Assembly (NCBI RefSeq): GCF_001262495.1
Contig: NZ_LGYE01000001.1
Coordinates: 186,001 to 250,000 of the forward strand
Origin: Microbacterium sp. GCS4
GTDB lineage: Bacteria > Actinomycetota > Actinomycetes > Actinomycetales > Microbacteriaceae
Length of the DNA stretch: 64,000 nucleotides
Direction: 5' to 3'
In this document: positions 45,046 to 53,198 of the stretch, piece by piece
Layout: each line of letters opens with the position of its first letter
Position numbering within the stretch: the stretch's first letter is position 1
The notes under the pieces: model-generated
What the model saw: the letters and a program-made list of their open reading frames with translations, nothing else
What the model was told of the DNA's origin: nothing
Databases searched by the model: none
Program-made: the position numbers and the translations under genes

Positions 45046-46004
45046 CCGAGGAGCGCCTTCTCGACGACGGAGAGGAATGCGTCCTGCCCGCTGGGGGAGC
45101 CGTAGATCATCTCGTAGTTGTACGGGTGGTACTGCTTGTCGGTCACGAACGAGAGGCTCTGCCACAGCGCGTTCTGCTTGAGCGCGTCGTCGGTCTCGAC
45201 CCAGACGGTGCCGTCCTCGTTCGCGCCGGTGAACACGACGTCGATGCCTTCGAGCTGGCCGAGCTGCTCCGGGCTCAGCTCGGCGTAGTCCTCGCCTGCG
45301 GGCAGTCCCTCGTCGGTCGCGTTCATGAGCGGGGCCATCTCGAGGCCGAGGTCGGCGAACACGAGGCACGGCACGCCGTAGCACGACACGGTCACCTGCC
45401 CGTCCCAGTACCCCATGTCGGCGACGACCGGGTGGATGTCCGCGGCCTCCAGGCGAGCGCGGATGTCGGCGACCCGTGCCTCGTACCGGTCGACCCACGC
45501 CTGCCACTCGTCCTCGCGTCCGAGGTCCTTCGCGGTCTGGGCGACGGCGTCGCGCCAGTCACCGCCGTCGAAGGCGTTGTAGGTGTAGGTCGGGGCGATC
45601 TTCTGCAGCTGGCCGTCGAGGTCCTTCTCGTAGCCGAGTCCGCTCAGGATGAAGTCGGGCTCGGCGTCCAGGACGGCCTCGAGGTTGAACTCGGGGAAGT
45701 TGCCGAACGTCTTCAGGCCTTCGAGTTCCTCCTGCGGGAAGAAGTCCGGGAACGACGTGAAATCATCGCGGATGGGCTGGGTTCCGGCGAGGTCGAAGCC
45801 GAGCGTGATGAGGATGTCGAGATCGGTGGTGTAGAAGCCCAGTGCGGCCTTCGGCTCGGCGGGCATCGCGATCTCGGCGCCTGCGGGCGTGGTCACCTCG
45901 ACGGTGTCGCCGGCCGCGGATCCGGAGGCGGAGGCCCCGGCGCAGGAGGTGAGCAGGAGGGCCGTCGCTGCGAGCGCGGCGAGGGAGAGGGGTGTGGAGC
46001 GCAT
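45042..46004 (-). CDS. iron-siderophore ABC transporter substrate-binding lipoprotein
   Basis: A 320-residue class III binding protein. The signal peptide ends in the lipobox LLLTSCAG, with the acylated Cys near residue 21. The body has the conserved beginning of the binding fold (ALGFYTTDLDILITLGFDLAG) and EPDFILSGLGYEKD. It would capture ferric siderophore outside the membrane. ATG 46004 follows GGAAGA; a 14-residue upstream extension is rejected because it would spoil the signal peptide. It is the first gene of the operon, 40 bases after an iron box. Confidence 0.93.
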   Translation of the reverse strand: MRSTPLSLAALAATALLLTSCAGASASGSAAGDTVEVTTPAGAEIAMPAEPKAALGFYTTDLDILITLGFDLAGTQPIRDDFTSFPDFFPQEELEGLKTFGNFPEFNLEAVLDAEPDFILSGLGYEKDLDGQLQKIAPTYTYNAFDGGDWRDAVAQTAKDLGREDEWQAWVDRYEARVADIRARLEAADIHPVVADMGYWDGQVTVSCYGVPCLVFADLGLEMAPLMNATDEGLPAGEDYAELSPEQLGQLEGIDVVFTGANEDGTVWVETDDALKQNALWQSLSFVTDKQYHPYNYEMIYGSPSGQDAFLSVVEKALLG

Positions 46005-46043
46005 GACTGTCTTCCGGGATTCGGGATCGGGGATGCCGAGCAG

Positions 46044-46062
46044 CAAGGTAAGGCTTGGCTAA
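46044..46062 (-). promoter_or_regulatory. DtxR/IdeR-type iron box upstream of siderophore operon
   Basis: On the + strand CAAGGTAAGGCTTGGCTAA matches the actinobacterial iron-box consensus TWAGGTWAGSCTWACCTWA at 16 of 19 positions. It lies 40-58 bases before the binding-protein start, where bound DtxR/IdeR would block transcription in iron-replete cells. Confidence 0.75.
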
Positions 46063-46111
46063 CCCAGTATCGATCCGCGCTGTGTTCCGGAGCGGCCGTG
46101 CCGTATCGCGC

Positions 46112-46900
46112 TCAGGCCGACTTGCGCTCTGCGGCGCTCCTGGCGGAGGCGAACTCGCCCGGAGTGCGCCCCAGTTCGCGACGGAACGCCTGCACGAAGG
46201 CGCTCGGGGTCGCGTACCCGGATCGACGGCTGACGAACGACACGGTGTGGTCGGCGGCGAGCCACTCGATCGCCCGTCGCATGCGTGCACGGGTGCGCCA
46301 GGTCGAGAAGCTCATCCCGGTCTCCGCGACGAACAGGCGGGAGAGGTTGCGCGCGCTCGCGCCTACGTGTCGACCCCAGTCCTCGATCGAGCGGTCGTCG
46401 GCGGGATCGGAGAGCAGCGCTTCGGCGATCAGTCGTGTGCGCGTGTCGAGGGGGAGCGGGAGATCGATCGTCGACACCTCGACGGGCTCGAGCAGGCTCA
46501 CGACGAGCTCCTCGGCGTGCGCCCTCGGGATCGTCGGCAGGTACGGCGGATTCTCAAGGCGGTCCAGGAGCACGCGGATGACGTCGGGCATCGCGACCGC
46601 CGTCGTCCGCGAAGGCGCGTCCGCGACGTCCAGGTCGATGAAGGTGCAGCGGAAGGTCGTGCCGGCCGCGGCGGCCACGCGATGGGCGACACCCGCCGGG
46701 ATCCAGAGACCCAGCGTGCCGGGGATGGCGAAGTATCCGTCGTCCGTCTCGGCGGTCAACGCCCCGCGAGTGCCCCACAGGAGCTCGTGACGGTCCTCGT
46801 GGACGTGCTGTTCCCATTCGACGCGGTCCGAGAGTGCAAAGGAGTTCGTGCCGATGCGCCACACGACGGAGTCGTCGGTCTCGGTCTCCGTCCGGGGCAT
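46112..46900 (-). CDS. AraC-family regulator
   Basis: A 262-residue regulator with an N-terminal cupin-like sensor (HVHEDRHELLWGTRG, IPAGVAHRV) and a C-terminal AraC double helix-turn-helix (GASARNLSRLFVAETGMSFSTWRTRARM and VSRRSGYATPSAFVQAFRRELGRTPGEF). It sits just upstream of, and in the same direction as, the siderophore operon and probably activates it, perhaps with the siderophore as signal. It has its own possible iron box. Confidence 0.88.
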   Translation of the reverse strand: MPRTETETDDSVVWRIGTNSFALSDRVEWEQHVHEDRHELLWGTRGALTAETDDGYFAIPGTLGLWIPAGVAHRVAAAAGTTFRCTFIDLDVADAPSRTTAVAMPDVIRVLLDRLENPPYLPTIPRAHAEELVVSLLEPVEVSTIDLPLPLDTRTRLIAEALLSDPADDRSIEDWGRHVGASARNLSRLFVAETGMSFSTWRTRARMRRAIEWLAADHTVSFVSRRSGYATPSAFVQAFRRELGRTPGEFASARSAAERKSA

Positions 46901-46924
46901 CGCTTCTCGCCGGTCCTCTCGGGT

Positions 46925-46943
46925 CGTGGTAAGGCGACCCTAA
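46925..46943 (-). promoter_or_regulatory. possible second iron box upstream of the AraC gene
   Basis: This site matches the same iron-box consensus at 14 of 19 positions and lies 25 bases before the AraC start. It is also within a wider dyad, TGGTAA (46927-46932) and TTACCA (46945-46950). Confidence 0.45.
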
Positions 46944-46973
46944 GTTACCATGACGCGAGCGGGGGGGGACGAG

Positions 46974-47007
46974 GAAGCCCCGCCACTGGATCGGTGTGCG
47001 GGGCTTC
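46974..47007 (-). terminator. terminator of tRNA-Val(CAC)
   Basis: GAAGCCCCGC and GCGGGGCTTC form a perfect 10-bp stem around a 14-base loop, three bases after the tRNA CCA end in the minus direction. Confidence 0.75.
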
Positions 47008-47009
47008 TG

Positions 47010-47085
47010 TGGTGGGCGATACCGGACTCGAACCGATGACCTCTTCCGTGTGAAGGAAGCGCGCTACCAACTGCGCCAATCGCCC
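47010..47085 (-). tRNA. tRNA-Val (anticodon CAC)
   Basis: A full cloverleaf: acceptor GGGCGAT/ATCGCCC, anticodon stem CTTCC/GGAAG around loop TTCACAC (anticodon CAC), and T-loop GGTTCGAGTCC. The 3' CCA is encoded, unlike the three tRNAs that follow. It runs against its neighbours. Confidence 0.93.
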
Positions 47086-47174
47086 ATTCCCGTGGGGTAC
47101 GTCAACCGATACTACCGGACGCCCGGAGCCCCCGACGACCATCCTGAGAGACACGCGCGAGAATCGGTTCCGGT

Positions 47175-47203
47175 TTGGACAGCGGCGGATCATCGGCTAA
47201 TGT
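47175..47203 (+). promoter_or_regulatory. promoter of the tRNA-Gly/Cys/Val cluster
   Basis: TTGGAC (47175-47180), a 17-base spacer and TAATGT (47198-47203) form a good sigma-70-type promoter 34 bases before tRNA-Gly. Confidence 0.65.
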
Positions 47204-47237
47204 TTCATAAGTGCCCGGGACAACAACCGGGAACAAC

Positions 47238-47310
47238 GCGGATGTAGCGCAGTTGGTAGCGCACAACCTTGCCAAGGTTGGGGTCGCGAGTTCGAGTCTC
47301 GTCATCCGCT
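47238..47310 (+). tRNA. tRNA-Gly (anticodon GCC)
   Basis: Acceptor GCGGATG/CATCCGC with T discriminator; anticodon stem CAACC/GGTTG around TTGCCAA (anticodon GCC); T-arm with GTTCGAGTC. No encoded CCA. First of three co-oriented tRNAs. Confidence 0.95.
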
Positions 47311-47363
47311 CAAGTGCAAGGGCCTTCTTCGGAGGGCCTTCAGCACGTGGGGTCAATCCACAC

Positions 47364-47434
47364 GGTGGCGTGGCCGAGCGGCTAGGCACCGGCCTGCAAA
47401 GCCGTTTACACGGGTTCGAATCCCGTCGCCACCT
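47364..47434 (+). tRNA. tRNA-Cys (anticodon GCA)
   Basis: Acceptor GGTGGCG/CGCCACC; anticodon loop CTGCAAA (anticodon GCA); T-arm GGGTTCGAATCCC. No encoded CCA. 53 bases after tRNA-Gly. Confidence 0.95.
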
Positions 47435-47460
47435 CTCTACAAACTGAATAGCCCATACGG

Positions 47461-47532
47461 GCGCGATTGGCGCAGCGGTAGCGCGCTTCCCTGACACGGA
47501 AGAGGTCACTGGTTCGATCCCAGTATCGCGCA
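47461..47532 (+). tRNA. tRNA-Val (anticodon GAC)
   Basis: Acceptor GCGCGAT/ATCGCGC with A discriminator; anticodon stem CTTCC/GGAAG around CTGACAC (anticodon GAC); T-arm TGGTTCGATCCCA. No encoded CCA. A terminator follows at once. Confidence 0.95.
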
Positions 47533-47537
47533 CACTG

Positions 47538-47562
47538 AAACCCCCGGTTCTGCCGGGGGTTT
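47538..47562 (+). terminator. terminator of the tRNA cluster
   Basis: AAACCCCCGG and CCGGGGGTTT form a perfect 10-bp stem around a TTCTG loop, followed by TTCTCG. This is the most classical rho-independent terminator in the window. Confidence 0.92.
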
Positions 47563-47648
47563 TCTCGTATTCCCGTGGGAGGTCTCGTGCGTCCCTGCGC
47601 TGAAGATCTCCATCACGCAACCCCCTTCGAGTCGAGCGGTCCTCGACC

Positions 47649-47654
47649 TATCGT
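47649..47654 (+). promoter_or_regulatory. -10 box for leaderless small gene
   Basis: TATCGT ends six bases before ATG 47661. Confidence 0.4.
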
Positions 47655-47660
47655 GCTGAC

Positions 47661-47924
47661 ATGGTGGACACAGGCTCGCGGGCGCATATCGAGATCGACG
47701 GACGAGACTTCATTCTCGGAGACGGCCGGGATCTGACCGAGGTGATGACTCAGATCGAGGCAGCGGCAGCATCCCCTCCCGCCTTCATCTACCTGTCCAC
47801 GGGCGATCAGATGGTGGCCGTGCTGATCCATTCCCGCTCTCGCGTCGTCGTCACGACCGGCGGGGCGTACACGAGCGAAGTGGCTCCCGAGATGTGGGAC
47901 AGCATGCCCGACTGGGGGCTCTGA
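47661..47924 (+). CDS. small hypothetical protein
   Basis: An 87-residue acidic soluble protein with coding-like third-position bias. I recognise no family. Features are IEIDGRDFILGDGRDLTEVMTQIEAAAAS and a strand-rich AVLIHSRSRVVVTTGGAY. It lies just after the tRNA cluster with its own apparently leaderless start, in a patch of accessory genes that may vary between strains. Confidence 0.55.
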   Translation: MVDTGSRAHIEIDGRDFILGDGRDLTEVMTQIEAAAASPPAFIYLSTGDQMVAVLIHSRSRVVVTTGGAYTSEVAPEMWDSMPDWGL

Positions 47925-47934
47925 GCGCGCTGAA

Positions 47935-48195
47935 CTACGGGGTGGCGTCGTCCGGTAGCTCGAGGACCTCGTCCACGAGCGCGACGGCGCCGAGCCCTAC
48001 CACCACGAACTCGAGATGCGAAGCATCGATTTCAGGGGTTGATATCGCAACGATCCTGCGGTAGTCAATCCCCCCTGCGAAGTTTCTCGAATGCGGGATG
48101 CTGGTGAGACGCTTGCTGAGCCCACGCAGCAATCCCTCGCATTGCACCCCCGCGGTGTCGTGGTCATCAGAGAGAAGTGCCGTGGGCCGACTCAC
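47935..48195 (-). CDS. small hypothetical protein, doubtful 5' end
   Basis: An 86-residue ORF from GTG. The C-terminal half (HLEFVVVGLGAVALVDEVLELPDD) has strong G/C third positions and reads like a real protein; the N-terminal third does not, and its start overlaps the divergent DUF7882-like start by 14 bases. It may be a remnant or start elsewhere. No family was recognised. Confidence 0.35.
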   Translation of the reverse strand: MSRPTALLSDDHDTAGVQCEGLLRGLSKRLTSIPHSRNFAGGIDYRRIVAISTPEIDASHLEFVVVGLGAVALVDEVLELPDDATP

Positions 48196-48505
48196 GTATG
48201 AAGGTAGTCAGAAGGTCGAGATCGAAGACCGGGCGCTCACCCACCTGCAGATCGTCATCACGTCCAAGCTCCGCCGGGGAGAGCCGTTCGCTCTGTCCTG
48301 GAAGGACGACATCAGCACGGGCGGCGGACGCAGCACGGTGTGGGTTAACCCGCAGAGCGCACTCGTCTTCAAGTACCACGGCGGACGACAGCCCTCCATC
48401 AACAGAGCCTGGATAGACGCGCTGACGCAGACCGCGAATGCACCGTCGGGTCTGTACCTCGTTCCGGAACCCGCAGCGCGTCCGGGAGTCGCGGCAGAGG
48501 ACTGA
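48182..48505 (+). CDS. DUF7882-like actinobacterial protein
   Basis: A 107-residue protein beginning MGRLTYEGSQKVEIEDRALTHL, with RGEPFALSWKDD, GGGRSTVWVNPQSALVFKYHGGR and NRAWIDALTQTANAPSGLYLVPEP. This family is common in Microbacteriaceae, has no known role, and is sometimes mislabelled DNA ligase. The start is GTG 48182 after AGAGAGAAG; the longer upstream reading is not coding-like. Confidence 0.75.
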   Translation: MGRLTYEGSQKVEIEDRALTHLQIVITSKLRRGEPFALSWKDDISTGGGRSTVWVNPQSALVFKYHGGRQPSINRAWIDALTQTANAPSGLYLVPEPAARPGVAAED

Positions 48506-48762
48506 TCGAGCGACGGCGCGACGGACCGCCGGAGCGCGTGCGCATACGACGAAGGTCATGGGGTGGCTGGACGAAGATCGGCGCAATTTGTGTCGGACTG
48601 CCAAAATCCCAGATCAGAGATGATCGGCTGTTCGCATGGGAGCGCTCACGCGCCTCATCCGTCACACCTGCATCATTGTCACCACCTGAGAGTTCGCCTA
48701 TCGTTTTCTGACAACGTCGCATCCGGACACCGGGTCCGACGGGACCTTGAGGGGGGTTCGCG

Positions 48763-50914
48763 ATGGTCGGGGGAGGTGCGCGGCGACGACTTCGTCGGTC
48801 GTTCGTCGCGATGGCCACCGCCGTCGCCGTGATCGCCGCCGGCCTCACGCTCGGTACTCCCACCTCGGCGGAAGCCGCCGTCGTGCAGTGGGGCACGAAC
48901 TCCGGAACCGCCCCGAACTATCAGGCCAACGTCAACGGCGACTTCCTCATGGCAGGAAACGGCGTCCTCGCCTGCTCGGCAACGACGGCCACCACGAACG
49001 GCTCCTGCGTCGATCTGCACGCCGCATCGAGCACGAACGCGCAGAACGTCAAACGACAACTTCGTCATGACACAGAACAACTCCGTGACGGGGTTCACCT
49101 CGAACTCGAGCAGCGCGACCATGACGATCCCGTCCGGAGCGACCGTGGTCAAGGCGTTCCTCACCTGGAGCGCCAACACCGGCGTGTACACGGGTGACAC
49201 CCGACGCCTGTGCGCGCAGTACTCCGCGGGTCGCGGGGTCGCGACCATGCCGGCGGGCAGCGCGACCGGTTACACGAACCGCTCGGTCCAGCTGAAGGTG
49301 GCGAACGCGGCCATCACCGACATCGCGCCCGGCAACGTGCTGGTCGACCCCGCGTCACAGGCGACTGCCCTGTACTACTCGGCCAGCGCCGACGTCACCT
49401 CGGCGTTCGCCTCGGTGCCCACGGGCACCGAGGTCACGATCTCCGCCGGCAACATCTGGACCCCGACGGGAGCCGGATGCTACGCCGGGTGGTCGATCTC
49501 CGTCGTCTACGACTACGGGACGTACCTGCCGAACAACCCGGCCTCCGTGCCGCACAACATCATCTACTACGAGGGCCACGTGCGTCAGGGAGCCAACGAC
49601 GCCGACCTCACCGTCGCGTTCAACGGCTTCACCGCCGTCGCAGCAGGCACCCGCGCGGGCTTCACGCTCTTCGAGGGCGACCGCAACATCACCGGAGACT
49701 CGGCGTCGTATTCGCGCGGGGGATCCACCGCGTACACGGAGATCCCGAACGCCGCGGGCGCCACCGGCAACATCGGCATCTCGCGCGCGGTGGGGTCGGT
49801 CAGATACACCGGAACAGCGGGCACGGCGTTCACGAACCAGAGCGTCGACGTCGCTTCGGTCCCGCTGTCGAACGTCGTCGCCGGCGACTCCACCGTCAAT
49901 CTCCGACTGGGCACTTCCGGTGATTCCTATCTGCTGCGCAACGCGATGCTCTCGGTCCCGACGGCCGGTCTGCAGCTCGTGAAGACCTTCGACGGCACCG
50001 CGGACACCCAGGCGCGCACGGCGACCGAGCTCGCGACGTTCACGATCCGCATCACGAACACGGGCGCCGGCACCCTGCGCAACATCGTCGTGACCGACGA
50101 TCAGGCGAACTGCGCCCGCAGCCTCGGCACTCTCACGCTCGCGCCCCTCGAGTCGACCACCTACACCTGCACCGCATCCGCCCCCTCGTCCACGGGATAC
50201 GTGTCGACCGCGGACGCGACCGCGAGAACCGTGGTGGGCGACTTCCTCGCTCAGGACAGCGACAGCACCACGGTGCTGCTCAGCGCCATCAGCCTGACGA
50301 AGACCAGTGCCCTCGCCCCTGGCGGCACCGGCAAGGCCGGCGACGTCGTCAACTACACGTTCACGGTCACGAACACCGGCCAGTCGGTCCTCACGGGCAT
50401 CGTCATCACCGATCCGCTGGTCGGTCTGTCCGCGATCACCTTCGGCGCGTGGCCGGGCACCGCGGGAACGCTGACGCCGGGGCAGTCGGTCACCGCCAGT
50501 GCGACGTACACACACAAGCAATCGGACGTGGATGCCGGATCCGTCGCGAACACCGCCACGGTGAGCGCGGCGGACAGCGACGGGGGAGTGCGCCCGACCG
50601 GGCAAGCCAACCGCGTCACGCCGATCGCGGCGGCCGGCGCCGTCACCGTCACGAAGACCGGCGCCCTCGCGAGCGGCGCCACCGGCCGCGTCGGCGACCG
50701 CATCAATTACACGTTCACGATCCGCAACACGGGCAACGTCACGCTCGCGAACGCGTCGCTCGTCGACCCTCTGCCCGGGCTCTCGCCTCCGGTCGTCACC
50801 TGGCCCACGTCCACCTCGGGCGTGATCCCCGTGGGCCAGGCAGCCACGGCCACCGCGTTCTACACGATCACGCAGGCCGACGTCGATGCGGGCAGCGTCC
50901 GCAACACGGCCTGA
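48763..50914 (+). pseudogene. secreted DUF11-repeat surface protein, frameshifted and C-terminally truncated
   Basis: The first frame from ATG 48763 (GAGGGGGG site upstream) encodes a signal peptide (AVAVIAAGLTLG, cleavage near AEAA) and a mature start VVQWGTNSG. At 49051-49053 an AAA run breaks the frame; with two A the reading NV-NDNFVMTQNNS continues smoothly into the frame ending at 50914. That frame holds a beta-rich N-terminal domain and three DUF11 repeats beginning near 49970, 50287 and 50644. The protein stops abruptly in the third repeat (VRNTA) with no LPXTG or membrane anchor, only 28 bases from the convergent photolyase gene. Confidence 0.75.
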
Positions 50915-50942
50915 GCGACGGCGCGAGCCTGTCGAACGCTCG

Positions 50943-52292
50943 TCACGACTCGGCGCGTGACGAGCGCTTGACCACGTCGTAGGCGGCCAAGGCCGCCTTC
51001 CGAGTCTCACCGAGGTCGACGATCGGCTCTGTGGGAGCGTCGGCCGCCCATTCGGAGATGTACAGACCCTGCGGGTCGAACTTCTTCGCCTGCAGCTCCG
51101 GGTTGAACACCCGGAAGTACGGGGCGGCGTCGGCGCCGGAACCGGCGACCCACTGCCAGTTGAACGGGTTGTTCGCTCCGTCGGCGTCGACCAGCGTGTC
51201 CCAGAACCACTCCTCGCCGCGCCGCCAGTCGATCAGCAGGTTCTTCACGAGGAACGAGGCGGTCACCATCCGGACCCGGTTGTGCATGTAGCCCGTGCGC
51301 CAGAGCTCCCTCATGCCCGCGTCGACCAGAGGCACCCCGGTCTCGCCCTTCTGCCAGGCCTCGAGGTGCGAGGGGTGCAGGCGCGGCCACGGGAAGGCGT
51401 CGAACTCGCGGCGCAGGTTCTTCGTCGCGAGCTCTGGAAAGTGGAACGCGGTGTGCCAGGCGAATTCGCGCCAGCCGAGCTCCGACAGGAAACCCGCCGC
51501 GCCGTCGACGGCGACCGCCTCGTGCCACACCGTGAAAGGGCTGAGCTCGCCCCAGCGGAGACGCGGCGACAGCAGAGAGGTCGCACCGGCTGAGGGCTCG
51601 TCGCGTGCGCGGTCGTACTGCGGGAGGTCCTCGTGGAGGAACTCGTGCAGCCTCGTGCGTGCGGCGGCTTCGCCGGGTTCCCAGGTGTCCCGCAGACCCC
51701 CGGCCCAGTCGGGCCAGGTGGGGAGCAGATCCCAGCCGTCGAGATCGTCGGATGCCGGGCCGCCGCGCAGCCCGTGAAGGCTGCGGGGAGTGGGGAGAGG
51801 CGCACGCGGTGCGGGCAGGGCGCGCGCCGCGCGCCAGAAGGGCGTGAACACCGAGAAGTGGGTCCCGGCGCCCGTCTTCACGGTCCACGGCTCGTGCAGC
51901 AGCGACGCGTGGAAGGAGGCGACCTCCAGGCCGTCGTCGCGCAGCGCGGTCTTGAGGGAGCTGTCGACCTCGCGCTCCGCGCCCCCGTACCGTCGGTTCC
52001 AGAACACGGCGGAGGCGCCGCTCTCGTCCACGACCTCGCGCACCACCTTCTCGGCCGGACCGCGGCGGAGCACGAGCGTCGTACCGAGATCGTCCAGCGT
52101 GTCCGCGAGCGACGCGAGCGAGTGGTGCAGCCACCAGCGCGCCGCCCCGCCGAGTGGTCGGATCCCGGGCGACTCCTCGTCGAGCACGAACAGCACGACG
52201 ATCGGCTCGTCGCGGTCCATCGCGGCGCGCAGGGCGGGGTTGTCGGCGACGCGCAGGTCGTCGCGGAGCCACACGAGTGAGGGGGAGGCCAT
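50943..52292 (-). CDS. phr: deoxyribodipyrimidine photolyase
   Basis: A 449-residue cryptochrome/photolyase-family protein. The N-terminal photolyase domain begins SLVWLRDDLRVADNPAL. The FAD domain includes WGELSPFTVWHE, ELGWREFAWH, GVPLVDAGMRELWRTGYMHNRVRMVTASFLVKNL and the NNPFNWQWVAGSGADAAPYFRVFNP block. It repairs UV-made cyclobutane pyrimidine dimers using blue light. It is monocistronic. Confidence 0.95.
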   Translation of the reverse strand: MASPSLVWLRDDLRVADNPALRAAMDRDEPIVVLFVLDEESPGIRPLGGAARWWLHHSLASLADTLDDLGTTLVLRRGPAEKVVREVVDESGASAVFWNRRYGGAEREVDSSLKTALRDDGLEVASFHASLLHEPWTVKTGAGTHFSVFTPFWRAARALPAPRAPLPTPRSLHGLRGGPASDDLDGWDLLPTWPDWAGGLRDTWEPGEAAARTRLHEFLHEDLPQYDRARDEPSAGATSLLSPRLRWGELSPFTVWHEAVAVDGAAGFLSELGWREFAWHTAFHFPELATKNLRREFDAFPWPRLHPSHLEAWQKGETGVPLVDAGMRELWRTGYMHNRVRMVTASFLVKNLLIDWRRGEEWFWDTLVDADGANNPFNWQWVAGSGADAAPYFRVFNPELQAKKFDPQGLYISEWAADAPTEPIVDLGETRKAALAAYDVVKRSSRAES

Positions 52293-52331
52293 GCGCCTAT
52301 TGTCCCCGTCCCCGGTCGCCCGTGCAGAGTC

Positions 52332-52757
52332 TCAGTTGCGGCCTCGACGCCGACGTCGGCGGACGGTAGGCTTCCGGTCCGGACGGGTCGCCCAGACAGC
52401 CCACGCGACGAGCACGGGCTGCAGGAACAGCCGTCCGAACCGACGTCGGTCGGTGTCGAGACCCGGCGCGGATCGGCCGGTCCGCCACTGGTGCACATTG
52501 CCGGGGAACACGGCGACGAAGAAAGCGGCGGTCGCGAGCCCCACACGTCGGCGTTCCTTCGTCAGACCGACCAGCGCGGCGGCGAGACCCACCTCGACCG
52601 CGCCCGAGGCGATCACGATGGCCTCCTTGTCGAGGCGCGTGAGCCGCGTGGCCCAGTAGGGAACGACGAGCCGGAAACCGCGCGTGCTGACGAAGTGCAT
52701 GATGCCGGCGGCGGCGAGGAGGGCGGCGAGCAGCCAGCGGAGCACGTCTTTGAGCAT
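52332..52757 (-). CDS. DoxX-like membrane protein
   Basis: A 141-residue membrane protein with about four hydrophobic segments ([70 protein letters not shown]). The HFV near the first helix and PGNVHQW are DoxX/DUF4267-family features. The basic tail is RRRRRRGR. The function is unknown; TAGCGT ends seven bases before the ATG, suggesting a leaderless mRNA. It is divergent from ynfA. Confidence 0.72.
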   Translation of the reverse strand: MLKDVLRWLLAALLAAAGIMHFVSTRGFRLVVPYWATRLTRLDKEAIVIASGAVEVGLAAALVGLTKERRRVGLATAAFFVAVFPGNVHQWRTGRSAPGLDTDRRRFGRLFLQPVLVAWAVWATRPDRKPTVRRRRRRGRN

Positions 52758-52764
52758 GCGCCCC

Positions 52765-52770
52765 ACGCTA
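52765..52770 (-). promoter_or_regulatory. -10 box for leaderless doxX-like gene
   Basis: TAGCGT on the minus strand ends seven bases before ATG 52757. It overlaps the opposite-strand box at 52769-52774. Confidence 0.4.
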
Positions 52771-52774
52771 CCGT
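52769..52774 (+). promoter_or_regulatory. -10 box for leaderless ynfA
   Basis: TACCGT ends six bases before ATG 52781. Confidence 0.4.
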
Positions 52775-52780
52775 GGCAGC

Positions 52781-53140
52781 ATGACCGTGCTCCGCATCAG
52801 CATCCTCTTCGTACTCGCCGCCGCCGCCGAGATCGGCGGAGCCTGGCTCGTGTGGCAGTCGGTCAAGGAGGATCGGGGGTGGATGTTCGCGGTGCTGGGC
52901 GTCATGGCGCTCGGCGCGTACGGGTTCCTCGCCGCGCTGCAGCCCGACGCGAACTTCGGACGGGTGCTGGCCTCCTACGGCGGGATCTTCATCGCCGGAT
53001 CCCTGGCCTGGGGGATCATCGTCGATGGGTTCAGGCCCACGATGTGGGACTGGATCGGCTCAGCCGTCGCGCTGGCCGGCGCGGCGATCATCATCCTCGC
53101 GCCCACGGCGGCGACGGCAGCCTCGGAGGGCGGCGCGTAG
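52781..53140 (+). CDS. YnfA/UPF0060 family membrane protein
   Basis: A 119-residue four-helix membrane protein of the YnfA family (UPF0060), related to small multidrug resistance transporters. Signatures are [54 protein letters not shown] and [23 protein letters not shown]. Transport is inferred, not shown. It starts apparently leaderless, 23 bases from divergent doxX. Confidence 0.9.
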   Translation: MTVLRISILFVLAAAAEIGGAWLVWQSVKEDRGWMFAVLGVMALGAYGFLAALQPDANFGRVLASYGGIFIAGSLAWGIIVDGFRPTMWDWIGSAVALAGAAIIILAPTAATAASEGGA

Positions 53141-53198
53141 AGGTCGGGAGCGGTCGCTCATGCGAGTAGCCTTGTCCGAGACCCAGATGGAGTGTTCC

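Noticed and set aside
46961..46968. Run of eight G
   Set aside because: Lies in a non-coding gap before the AraC gene; no frame or motif depends on it.
47311..47363. Direct repeat GGGCCTTC between tRNA-Gly and tRNA-Cys as an attachment site
   Set aside because: Two eight-base copies six bases apart are too short and not shared with any other position I could see.
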